Below, in pieces: positions 1 to 5,053 of a stretch of 5,053 nt of DNA. The stretch comes from Lentisphaeria bacterium (GTDB taxonomy: Bacteria > Verrucomicrobiota > Lentisphaeria > Oligosphaerales > Oligosphaeraceae). The notes beneath the pieces are model-generated. The model searched no databases. It saw only the letters and a list, made by a program, of their open reading frames with translations, and was not told where the DNA came from. The DNA is taken from NCBI GenBank assembly GCA_028699735.1, contig JAQVUB010000234.1, forward strand, positions 1-5,053. The letters run 5' to 3'. Numbering within the stretch: position 1 is the stretch's first letter; each line of letters opens with the position of its first letter. The position numbers were made by a program, and so were the translations under genes.

Positions 1-1290
1 AGCCCCCTCGAAGGCGACAAATCCGGTGAATATATAACCTTTTGCGTTTCCAATCCGGCCCTGCATAAGCTGATCGTGCAGGAATGGCTGAACAGCCCCG
101 ACCGCTCCGAGGATAATATCCCCTATCGCCCATTTTTGAATGCTTGCGAAAACGATACTCCCGGCATGTGCACCTGCTCGCAATGCCGCTGCTGGGATGC
201 GCCCGATGATCGTTTTGACAGTTCAGACTACTGGTCCGGAAAAATCACCCCGCATCGTTCGAGACGATTCCCCTTGCTCGCACGGGCTTCCTGGGGCGAG
301 GACGGCGGACAACCTCTCAGCACTCCGCCATCCCTTTCCGACCGTTATGTGCATTTTTACAACGCTTTGCTGGCTGAGGCCAGAAAATACGATCCTGCAG
401 CAAAGGTTTTTGGGTATGCATATTCCAATTACCATGAACCACCCCGGCAAACCAGGCTGAACCCCGGTGTGATCATCAGCAACGTGCCGCAACTCTGGTT
501 CCCGTATACTGACGAAATGAGCAAAAAATTCCGTTCGGATTGGATTGGCTGGTTTCAAGCTGGCGCACAGCAAATGGTTCTGCGTCCCAATCTGACTCAT
601 GCGGGGGCCAACCTGCCAATCTATTATGCGGAGCGGTTTGCTGCTGATTTTTCCTTTGCCGCCAAAAATGGCATGTGCGCCACATATTTTGATTCCCTTT
701 TGGGATCCTGGAGCGCACAAGGCCCAACCCTCTATGTGCTGACCAGAATTCATGAACACCCGGAATGGACTGCTGAACAAATCCTCGAAGAATACTACAG
801 CGGATTTGGTTCTGCTTCGGATGCGGTGAAAAGTTATTTTGCTGTCTGGAAGCAATTCAGCGATAATCTGTCAGCAGCAGAAGTCAAGCGGATAGAGCTT
901 GCTGAGCGCGATCCGGTGACCGGCAATCCAGGCGGCGGTTTCAAGAACTATACGGGCATTGCCCACCACTTGTTTCCGCTGTCACTCTTTGATCAGGCAC
1001 GCGAGAAACTTGAATATGCCTGGCAAGCGGCAAAAGGGGACAGCCAGACGGAAAACCGGATACGATTTTTGATGCTGGGATGCACTGATGCAGAACTTAC
1101 GGTAAAAACCCGAATTGCTCAAAAACAGTATCAAAGCGATAAAACACCTGAAAACAAACAAGTCTTTCAGCAGGCCTTTGAAGAACTTTCACAACATCGG
1201 GCCCTTGCCGAACCTTACAATGTGGCAAATTTCGGTTATATTGCTGCAAGGGAACGGGAGTCCCTTCAATGGCCCTGGAAAACCAAGTGA
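1..1290 (+). CDS. DUF4838 domain-containing protein, C-terminal part (5' end outside window)
   Basis: The reading frame is open from the first base of the window to the TGA at 1288-1290, so this is the C-terminal 429 residues of a longer protein. The GTG at 76 is an internal valine codon, not a start. The visible protein has hallmarks of the DUF4838 family: a cysteine cluster CTCSQCRCWD (visible residues 57-66), then SDRYVHFYNALL (about 113-124), GYAYSNYHEPP (about 138-148) and an aromatic-rich stretch, FDSLLGSWSAQGPTLYV (about 230-246). DUF4838 proteins usually carry N-terminal glycoside-hydrolase-like or alpha-glucuronidase-like domains and sit in polysaccharide-utilisation regions of PVC and Bacteroidetes bacteria; their exact reaction is mostly unknown. 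The C-terminal ~150 residues are helical and charged. The N-terminus, and so any signal peptide, cannot be seen. The gene is followed by a sugar-type oxidoreductase on the same strand, so a shared transcript is likely. The family call is fairly secure; the substrate is unknown. Confidence 0.82.
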   Translation, partial: SPLEGDKSGEYITFCVSNPALHKLIVQEWLNSPDRSEDNIPYRPFLNACENDTPGMCTCSQCRCWDAPDDRFDSSDYWSGKITPHRSRRFPLLARASWGEDGGQPLSTPPSLSDRYVHFYNALLAEARKYDPAAKVFGYAYSNYHEPPRQTRLNPGVIISNVPQLWFPYTDEMSKKFRSDWIGWFQAGAQQMVLRPNLTHAGANLPIYYAERFAADFSFAAKNGMCATYFDSLLGSWSAQGPTLYVLTRIHEHPEWTAEQILEEYYSGFGSASDAVKSYFAVWKQFSDNLSAAEVKRIELAERDPVTGNPGGGFKNYTGIAHHLFPLSLFDQAREKLEYAWQAAKGDSQTENRIRFLMLGCTDAELTVKTRIAQKQYQSDKTPENKQVFQQAFEELSQHRALAEPYNVANFGYIAARERESLQWPWKTK

Positions 1291-1352
1291 GTTTTCGGAA
1301 AAGGGGCATGTTTCACGTTGCAAAACTGAGAAAGAAGAACGAAAAACGATTT

Positions 1353-2510
1353 ATGAAAAAGGTATTGTTTGGAATCATTGGGATTGGCAACATGGGGTCG
1401 AGCCATTTCCAGCGTCTTTGCGGGCTGCCGGAGGCCGAGGTGGTGGCTTTGTGCGATTGCGACCCCTCCGCCTTTGAACGCTTGGGTGCCGCCAGAGAAC
1501 AAGTCACGTGTTTCACCGATTGCGATCGATTTCTGGCCGAAGGCGGAATGGATGCGGTTCTGGTTGCAACACCGCATTATTTTCATCCGGAATTAGGCAT
1601 AAAAGCATTAGCCGCCGGAAAACATCTGCTGGTTGAAAAGCCGATTGCGGTTCATAAAAAAGATGCGGAACGCCTGCTGGAAGCTTCCAGGCAGCATCCG
1701 GAATTGAAAAAATCTCTGATGCTGAATCAGCGCACGCTGCCTGCACACCGGAAAATAAAAGAGATGATTGATTCCGGGCAGCTGGGCAATTTACGCAGGA
1801 TCAGCTGGACGATTACGGACTGGTTTCGCACTCAAACATATTATGATTCTGGAGATTGGCGTGCCAGCTGGCGCGGGGAGGGTGGTGGCGTTCTGCTCAA
1901 TCAGTGCCCCCACCAGCTCGATCTGATGCAGTGGTTCTTCGGTTTGCCAAACCGGGTGCGAGCAAGCGCCTCTTTTGGAAAATTCCATGATATCGAAGTC
2001 GAGGATGAGGTCAACGCTTTTCTCGAATACCCCAATGGACTGACCGGAAATTTTATTGCATCGACGGGAGAAGCACCGGGAATCAACCGCCTCGAAATCG
2101 CCGCAGACCGTGGACTCATGGTCTTTGAAAAGGGTATTCTGACTTTCTGGCGAAACGAAGAACTGACCTCTGAATTTATCAAAAATTCGAAAACCAGCTT
2201 TCATAAACCGTGTTGCTGGCAGTGCAATATTCCCATTGCGGAAACTGAGGAAGCACAGCATACTGCCATCTGCAAAAATTTCATCGCGGCAATTGTTGAC
2301 AATGCCGACCTGATTGCACCGTTGGAAGAGGGGATTCGCGGCCTGGAGCTGGGCAATGCCATGCTCTTGTCGGCCTGGCGCAATGAAACCGTTCAACTGC
2401 CTATTGATACGGAGGATTTTGAGGAACGGCTCAACCGCCTGGTGGCAACTTCACGCTACCGCAAAAACCTAAAAACCGCCGACAACAGCAATTTTAACCA
2501 GTCTTTCTGA
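1353..2510 (+). CDS. Gfo/Idh/MocA-family NAD(P)-dependent oxidoreductase
   Basis: A complete 385-residue protein of normal length for the family. The N-terminal Rossmann fold starts at once: KKVLFGIIGIGNMGSSH carries the dinucleotide-binding glycines G10, G12 and G15, and CDCDP (34-38) follows the second beta strand. VATPHYFHPE (71-80) and the family motif VEKPIAV (94-100), with the catalytic-type lysine K96, complete the N-domain. The C-terminal alpha/beta domain holds GEGGGVLLNQCPHQLDLMQW (175-194), with H187 and D190 at the usual active-site positions. Such enzymes oxidise or epimerise sugars, inositols or their derivatives in the cytoplasm; the substrate cannot be read from sequence. I chose ATG 1353 because it puts the Rossmann strand at the N-terminus. 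ATG 1269 (overlapping the upstream gene by 22 bases) and ATG 1308 would add 28 or 15 lysine/arginine-rich residues with no family counterpart. The ribosome site before 1353 is weak (GAGAAAGAAG, rather distant). The gene lies 62 bases after the DUF4838 gene and is probably co-transcribed with it. Confidence 0.93.
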   Translation: MKKVLFGIIGIGNMGSSHFQRLCGLPEAEVVALCDCDPSAFERLGAAREQVTCFTDCDRFLAEGGMDAVLVATPHYFHPELGIKALAAGKHLLVEKPIAVHKKDAERLLEASRQHPELKKSLMLNQRTLPAHRKIKEMIDSGQLGNLRRISWTITDWFRTQTYYDSGDWRASWRGEGGGVLLNQCPHQLDLMQWFFGLPNRVRASASFGKFHDIEVEDEVNAFLEYPNGLTGNFIASTGEAPGINRLEIAADRGLMVFEKGILTFWRNEELTSEFIKNSKTSFHKPCCWQCNIPIAETEEAQHTAICKNFIAAIVDNADLIAPLEEGIRGLELGNAMLLSAWRNETVQLPIDTEDFEERLNRLVATSRYRKNLKTADNSNFNQSF

Positions 2511-2523
2511 AAATGCGGCTTGT

Positions 2524-2558
2524 AATGCCTCAGTGAAGCCGGGCTTTACGGAGGTATT
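2524..2558 (+). terminator. Long imperfect hairpin after the oxidoreductase gene, probable transcript end
   Basis: Starting 14 bases after the stop codon, AATGCCTC (2524-2531) pairs with GAGGTATT (2551-2558), with one G-T wobble. After an A/G mismatch, GTGAAGC (2533-2539) pairs with GCTTTAC (2543-2549) around a CGG loop, again with one wobble. The whole is a 15-pair stem in 35 bases. The position between convergent genes suits a terminator, but the downstream sequence is CCCGTTTG rather than a clean T-run. It could instead be an mRNA-stabilising 3' stem. Confidence 0.5.
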
Positions 2559-2618
2559 CCCGTTTGAATTACAGAAGACAGGTATCATTACGTCAACCAT
2601 ACTAATCCAGAAAAAGGC

Positions 2619-2626
2619 GCGGCTTT
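2619..2626. repeat. Left copy of the putative target-site duplication (GCGGCTTT)
   Basis: GCGGCTTT directly abuts the left inverted repeat and recurs at 2790-2797 directly after the right one. The preceding C (2618) also matches C2789, the last base of the element, so a 9-base reading is possible if the element is taken to end at 2788. Confidence 0.75.
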
Positions 2627-2651
2627 GGGTGCAGTTCCCAAAAGTAGGTAG
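2627..2651 (+). repeat. Left terminal inverted repeat of the MITE-like element
   Basis: A 25-base segment starting GGGTGCAGTTCCCA and ending AGTAGGTAG. It is identical to the reverse complement of 2765-2789. The match stops at T2652 inside and at T2626 outside, which sets the repeat and element boundaries. Confidence 0.88.
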
Positions 2652-2703
2652 TCGCTGCCCCGGGCACCTGAGACCGTTCGGGCGTGGGAGTACTAACAGA
2701 AAT

Positions 2704-2722
2704 CGCAACCGGGCCGGTTACG
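2704..2722. other. Internal hairpin within the MITE-like element
   Basis: AACCG (2707-2711) pairs with CGGTT (2715-2719) around a GGC loop. A C/A mismatch and a further CG/CG pair extend the stem to 2704-2722. It sits near the middle of the element, so the folded element would have a long terminal stem with at least one interior branch. No function is known. Confidence 0.4.
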
Positions 2723-2764
2723 CCACCTTATAAGCCTGACCCCTGAACCCTTTCTGGATAGCCT

Positions 2765-2789
2765 CTACCTACTTTTGGGAACTGCACCC
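2765..2789 (-). repeat. Right terminal inverted repeat of the MITE-like element
   Basis: A 25-base segment starting CTACCTACTTTTGGG and ending AACTGCACCC. It is a perfect reverse complement of 2627-2651. No mismatch has built up between the two ends, which suggests a recent insertion or a conserved function. Confidence 0.88.
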
Positions 2790-2797
2790 GCGGCTTT
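2790..2797. repeat. Right copy of the putative target-site duplication (GCGGCTTT)
   Basis: An exact copy of 2619-2626 in direct orientation. Removing the element and one copy joins AAAAAGGC to GCGGCTTTAAAAA, a GC core between two A-runs that looks like a plausible original insertion site. Confidence 0.75.
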
Positions 2798-2903
2798 AAA
2801 AAGTAGCGTATGCGTTCCGTTTGCGGCGCACAGGTGACCTGTATCAAGGCCAATACCCTTCCTTGAACACACTTTGCAGAACGAACCTTGCTTTGCCGGC
2901 AAT
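2798..2903. other. Intergenic stretch between the MITE-like element and the end of rloB, no gene seen
   Basis: No reading frame here looks real. A short odd-centred palindrome, ACAGGTGACCTGT (2830-2842), and a weak 5-base stem, CAAGG with CCTTG shortly after it, are present. Neither is followed by a T-run in the direction needed to end the minus-strand operon. I see no strong terminator for the rloB transcript in this stretch. Confidence 0.4.
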
Positions 2904-3566
2904 TCAGTGTAAATCACAAAAAGCCTTAAGTTCCTCAATCAAACGATACACATACGTTCCAATCGTCTGCGGCCAACGATCTGTTGAAGAAGAATCCATA
3001 TTTTTTGCGCGATCACATGCAAGCAATATTCTTCCACGATATTTTTCAATATTCAAGGAGTTCTTATTGTATTCACCCAAGGTTTGCCTTAGAAGTAAAG
3101 TCATCTTCTTGCTGGTGATATGGCTTATGGACTTGTTCCAGTCTGAAACATGTAAAAAAAGCCAAACTTCAAAACAGGGGTTACTGACAGCCATCAGTAT
3201 GTTTTTTCGTTTTTTACGAAAGGTCTTCTGTGAGATGTCTGCAAGAGTCGAATCCGGCCAGCGATCCCGATCGACCATAATGCATAATATATCCTCATCA
3301 TTGAGATCATACTTGGCGATGTATCCGCGCAAGCGAGTTTCGACTTCGCCGGGGGAAGATGCTGTTTTTTTGTTTTCTGCTTCATCAGAATTGGGTGTTT
3401 CCAGAACCTCGATTTGAATTCTCGAAGAATGAAACAGATCTGACTCAAAATATTGTTTTGCCGCATAGGTGTCCTCTGCAGCAATGACAACGAGCCTTGC
3501 ATCCCGAACCTTGGGGACTTCTGGTGTCCGTTTCAAAGGACGGACTTTTCGTGAAGTGATACCCAT
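2904..3566 (-). CDS. rloB: RloB-like TOPRIM-type protein (AbiLii-like), putative defence effector
   Basis: A complete 220-residue protein with the RloB layout. A basic N-terminus (residues 4-13) is followed by strand LVVIAAEDTYAAKQYF (25-40), where E31 is the acidic residue usual for a TOPRIM-like fold. CIMVDRDRWPD (95-105) supplies the D99/D101 pair, and VSNPCFEVWLFLH (127-139), with E133, is the signature that identifies RloB. TOPRIM-like folds bind Mg2+ and often cut nucleic acids; that RloB is the toxic nuclease is inference. Family members were first named as ORFs linked to restriction loci, and AbiLii of the lactococcal AbiL abortive-infection system belongs to the same type. ATG 3566 follows the ATPase stop by 9 bases. 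Its Shine-Dalgarno (GAGGGAAG, 3577-3570) overlaps that stop, so translational coupling and tight stoichiometry are expected. The protein ends with the polar tail KAFCDLH. The glycine usual in the first motif (EG.TE) is replaced by ED.Y, so it is a somewhat divergent member. Confidence 0.85.
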   Translation of the reverse strand: MGITSRKVRPLKRTPEVPKVRDARLVVIAAEDTYAAKQYFESDLFHSSRIQIEVLETPNSDEAENKKTASSPGEVETRLRGYIAKYDLNDEDILCIMVDRDRWPDSTLADISQKTFRKKRKNILMAVSNPCFEVWLFLHVSDWNKSISHITSKKMTLLLRQTLGEYNKNSLNIEKYRGRILLACDRAKNMDSSSTDRWPQTIGTYVYRLIEELKAFCDLH

Positions 3567-3569
3567 GGA

Positions 3570-3577
3570 CTTCCCTC
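3570..3577 (-). promoter_or_regulatory. Shine-Dalgarno of rloB overlapping the ATPase stop codon
   Basis: GAGGGAAG on the minus strand, with core AGGGA ending 5 bases before ATG 3566. It shares the GA of the ATPase TGA stop (3578-3576). This fixes the rloB start and implies that ribosomes ending the ATPase can start rloB directly. Confidence 0.75.
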
Positions 3578-4952
3578 ACTTCAAAATATTCGTCATCTTC
3601 TTTAAATACGGAATCGCTCCAAATCTTCCGAAAAGATATCCATTTCCAATACGAAGCCCATCTGCGACTTTATATTCAGCAAGACTGGTAAGATGACTCC
3701 CGCCCCCTTTATCTTTCTCAACGAATAAGACCTCGTCTTTACGAAACAGCTCGGAATTCAGCAGATTTGTATCGTGAGTTGTGAAGATGATTTGACTTTT
3801 TGCCCCATGCTTTGTAACCCCTTGCAGGAAAACATTTAGGAAGGCAACAGAAAGCAAAGGGTGCATCTTGCAATCCAGTTCGTCAAGAACGTATACCTGC
3901 TCCCGCTCCAAAGAAGTCTGAAGCACAGGCGTTAAATGCATCAGTTTCTGAGTGCCATCGGATTCCTCGAAGAATTCAAAGGTGATTTCTTTCCCTTTAT
4001 TGTCTTTATGCTGAATCTTCAACTGCACATAGAAAACTTTTCCTGTTTTGTCAATGATAATGTTGAAAATTTTGGGCAGACCCTGAATTGTCAAAACTGC
4101 TTTTTGCGCTTTTGTTGCTTTCGCTTTTTCAATGTCAGCAAGAATTTTATCCTTTATTTCAGAGGGAATGTTTTTCAGGTGAATGTCCGGATCAAAGGGT
4201 TCTCTTTTGCTGCTGATTGCTGCAATTCCAGTATCGCTTGAAACAATAAAATCATTGAAAAATTTCAAAAAATTTTCATCCAGATCGGCTTTTACAGGCA
4301 GGGTTATACACTTTGCGTCGGGAGAGAGAATATGAAGACAATTTTCAAACCAGTCTGTAACCGGTTTTAACAAATCGGAAATACCGCCCCGCTCGAAGCA
4401 TTCTGTAATGAAAAGTTTTCTTGGAGAAAGGATGGAAGCCAGCAGGTCAACTGCTTTCTGTCCACCCTTAATGCTTTTTGCAAAAAAAGGACCGGCAACA
4501 ATTTCTGTTTTTCCTTCGGTGTCTGTGACTCTTTCAAAAAGCTTCACTTCACGGGCGGTGTAGCATGCGAAAAGCCATTCTTCTGAAACTGCACTGGCGC
4601 TGATCACGATTCCATAGGTATACAAAATTCCATTGAATTTAAAAATTATTTCAAAGCGAGAGGGCTTTGTTATATTGTCTTCATCAAGTTTAAAAGGAGT
4701 GACAGGGATGCTTTTTACAGTATCCTTTTCCCCCAAAATGATTGATCTGAAAAAAGCGATCGCTTTTATAAAATTTGATTTCCCGCTGGCATTTGCTCCA
4801 TAAAATGCCGCCAGCGGAATGACTGAGGCTTTTTTCCCTTGATTGCAGTGAATGATATGTTCCTTTTTTATGCGGCTCTTGGCAGGCAGCATACTCAATA
4901 TGGTTTCTTTTTGAAAGGAAAGATAGTTTTCAACTGAAAATTGGATAAGCAT
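3576..4952 (-). CDS. rloA: AAA/ABC-type ATPase (RloA/AbiLi-like, COG1106 type), defence ATPase paired with RloB
   Basis: A complete 458-residue soluble protein with all the landmarks of an SMC/ABC-like ATPase. The N-terminus MLIQFSVENYLSFQ is the typical opening strand and turn. Walker A is GANASGKS (52-59). An ABC-signature-like segment, EESDGTQKL (329-337), precedes Walker B VYVLDELD (353-360; D357, E358) and the switch histidine in FTTHD (390-394, H393). The C-terminal FGRFGAIPYL (441-450) matches the tail motif seen in ATPases that neighbour RloB. Between Walker A and the signature lie about 270 residues, the usual place for an insertion or dimerisation region in this class. Such ATPases are thought to sense infection and hold or release a partner effector, here the RloB-like protein encoded next. 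ATG 4952 has a near-ideal Shine-Dalgarno 3 bases upstream and a promoter about 35 bases upstream. Local base composition is AT-rich (about 27% GC at 4621-4680). The family assignment is firm; the defence role rests on family and operon context. Confidence 0.9.
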   Translation of the reverse strand: MLIQFSVENYLSFQKETILSMLPAKSRIKKEHIIHCNQGKKASVIPLAAFYGANASGKSNFIKAIAFFRSIILGEKDTVKSIPVTPFKLDEDNITKPSRFEIIFKFNGILYTYGIVISASAVSEEWLFACYTAREVKLFERVTDTEGKTEIVAGPFFAKSIKGGQKAVDLLASILSPRKLFITECFERGGISDLLKPVTDWFENCLHILSPDAKCITLPVKADLDENFLKFFNDFIVSSDTGIAAISSKREPFDPDIHLKNIPSEIKDKILADIEKAKATKAQKAVLTIQGLPKIFNIIIDKTGKVFYVQLKIQHKDNKGKEITFEFFEESDGTQKLMHLTPVLQTSLEREQVYVLDELDCKMHPLLSVAFLNVFLQGVTKHGAKSQIIFTTHDTNLLNSELFRKDEVLFVEKDKGGGSHLTSLAEYKVADGLRIGNGYLFGRFGAIPYLKKMTNILK

Positions 4953-4955
4953 TGT

Positions 4956-4962
4956 TCACCTC
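4956..4962 (-). promoter_or_regulatory. Shine-Dalgarno of the ATPase gene
   Basis: GAGGTGA on the minus strand, followed by ACA and the ATG at 4952. It is a strong match to the 3' end of 16S rRNA and decides the start codon. Confidence 0.8.
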
Positions 4963-4985
4963 AGGGGATTTTTACTACGAATGTT

Positions 4986-5014
4986 AAAATACCCTGTCGA
5001 ACATGAGAAGTCAA
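4986..5014 (-). promoter_or_regulatory. Sigma-70-like promoter of the defence operon
   Basis: On the minus strand, TTGACT (5014-5009; five of six consensus bases) is followed by exactly 17 bases and TATTTT (4991-4986; four of six). AT-rich sequence lies further upstream (5022-5053). The predicted transcript would begin around 4978-4980, giving a leader of roughly 25-30 bases. No clear operator overlaps it, so basal constitutive expression is the simplest reading. Confidence 0.6.
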
Positions 5015-5053
5015 GTGCAATAGTTGATTTAATTCGCTTTTTGCGTGTTAAAC

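Larger units (their letters stand above)
2627..2789. mobile_element. MITE-like non-autonomous element with 25-base perfect terminal inverted repeats
   Basis: The 163-base element begins GGGTGCAGTTCCCA and ends with its exact reverse complement. The inverted match runs 25 bases without error (2627-2651 against 2765-2789). It is flanked by GCGGCTTT on both sides (2619-2626 and 2790-2797), which has the form of an 8-base target-site duplication. The 113-base interior is GC-rich and has no convincing coding frame. It does hold a smaller hairpin (2704-2722). Long perfect ends, short length, a flanking direct repeat and no transposase are the definition of a MITE, which would be moved in trans by a full-length insertion sequence with matching ends. 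An 8-base duplication occurs in several IS families (for example IS1595, ISL3, IS66, IS256). I do not recognise these ends, so I assign no family. It could also work as a bidirectional transcript end between the two convergent operons, since its RNA would fold into a long stem on either strand. Confidence 0.82.

Noticed and set aside
1269..1352. Upstream in-frame starts for the oxidoreductase (ATG 1269 and ATG 1308).
   Set aside because: The extra residues are lysine/arginine-rich and lie before the first Rossmann strand, where family members begin. The AAGGGG before 1308 is too close to that ATG to be a good ribosome site.
2640..2665. AGTAGGTAGTCGCTGCC resembles the 3' end of a bacterial 5S rRNA.
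   Set aside because: No 5S body precedes it: the conserved CCGAAC loop and the 5' strand of the closing stem are not found at the right distance. Half of the match is the inverted repeat itself, so it is probably chance.
2533..2733. A 66-codon plus-strand reading frame crossing the spacer into the MITE-like element.
   Set aside because: It starts inside the hairpin after the oxidoreductase, crosses the left inverted repeat and stops inside the element. It has no recognisable domain and no convincing ribosome site; it is best explained as chance.
2627..2789. The element as a tRNA, riboswitch or other structured RNA gene.
   Set aside because: There is no tRNA T-loop/anticodon layout and no known aptamer core that I recognise. 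The flanking direct repeat favours a transposon.
2830..2842. Palindrome ACAGGTGACCTGT as an operator.
   Set aside because: It lies beyond the 3' end of both convergent transcripts with no promoter nearby, and a one-base centre cannot form a terminator hairpin.
2904..4952. PARIS (AriA/AriB) as the name for the defence pair.
   Set aside because: The small protein carries the RloB signature (NPCFEVW) rather than the DUF4435 type expected of AriB, so AbiL/RloAB is the better match.
5027..5053. CGCTTTTTGCG at the right edge as a terminator.
   Set aside because: It has only a 3-base stem around a T-run, and the sequence is cut by the window end; it is too weak to support.
1..5053. CRISPR array, integrase attachment site or toxin-antitoxin pair.
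   Set aside because: No regularly spaced direct repeats, no tRNA-end att site and no small overlapping toxin/antitoxin frames are visible.

Overview
The window looks like a piece of a bacterial chromosome with two unrelated halves that converge on a 393-base intergenic spacer. The left half, on the plus strand, is a carbohydrate-utilisation pair: the C-terminal part of a DUF4838 (glycoside-hydrolase-like) protein followed by a complete Gfo/Idh/MocA-family NAD(P)-dependent oxidoreductase. This pairing is typical of polysaccharide- and sugar-degrading members of the PVC group (Lentisphaerae/Victivallales, Kiritimatiellota, Planctomycetes, Verrucomicrobia). A PVC source is therefore my best guess, but it rests on family association only; there is no rRNA or other phylogenetic marker here.

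The right half, on the minus strand, is a compact two-gene operon encoding an AAA/ABC-type ATPase (RloA/AbiLi-like, COG1106 type) and an RloB-like TOPRIM-type protein (AbiLii-like). The genes are 9 bases apart, and the Shine-Dalgarno of the second overlaps the stop codon of the first. A good sigma-70-like promoter (TTGACT, 17 bases, TATTTT) and a strong Shine-Dalgarno (GAGGTGA) lie just upstream of the ATPase. By family this is an abortive-infection-type phage-defence cassette of the same general design as lactococcal AbiL, and related in concept to PARIS and other ATPase + TOPRIM systems. It is more AT-rich in places than the sugar genes, which suggests separate acquisition.

The spacer (2511-2903) is the most structured non-coding part. 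It begins with a long imperfect hairpin just after the oxidoreductase stop, which is a likely transcript end. It then holds a complete 163-base MITE-like element with perfect 25-base terminal inverted repeats, flanked by an 8-base direct repeat (GCGGCTTT) that looks like a target-site duplication. The element has no plausible transposase gene, so it would depend on an enzyme encoded elsewhere. About 105 bases between the element and the end of rloB show no convincing feature.

The novelty here is modest. The ATPase/RloB pair is a recognisable defence type, and the small mobile element at its border is the signal that does not match any family I can name.
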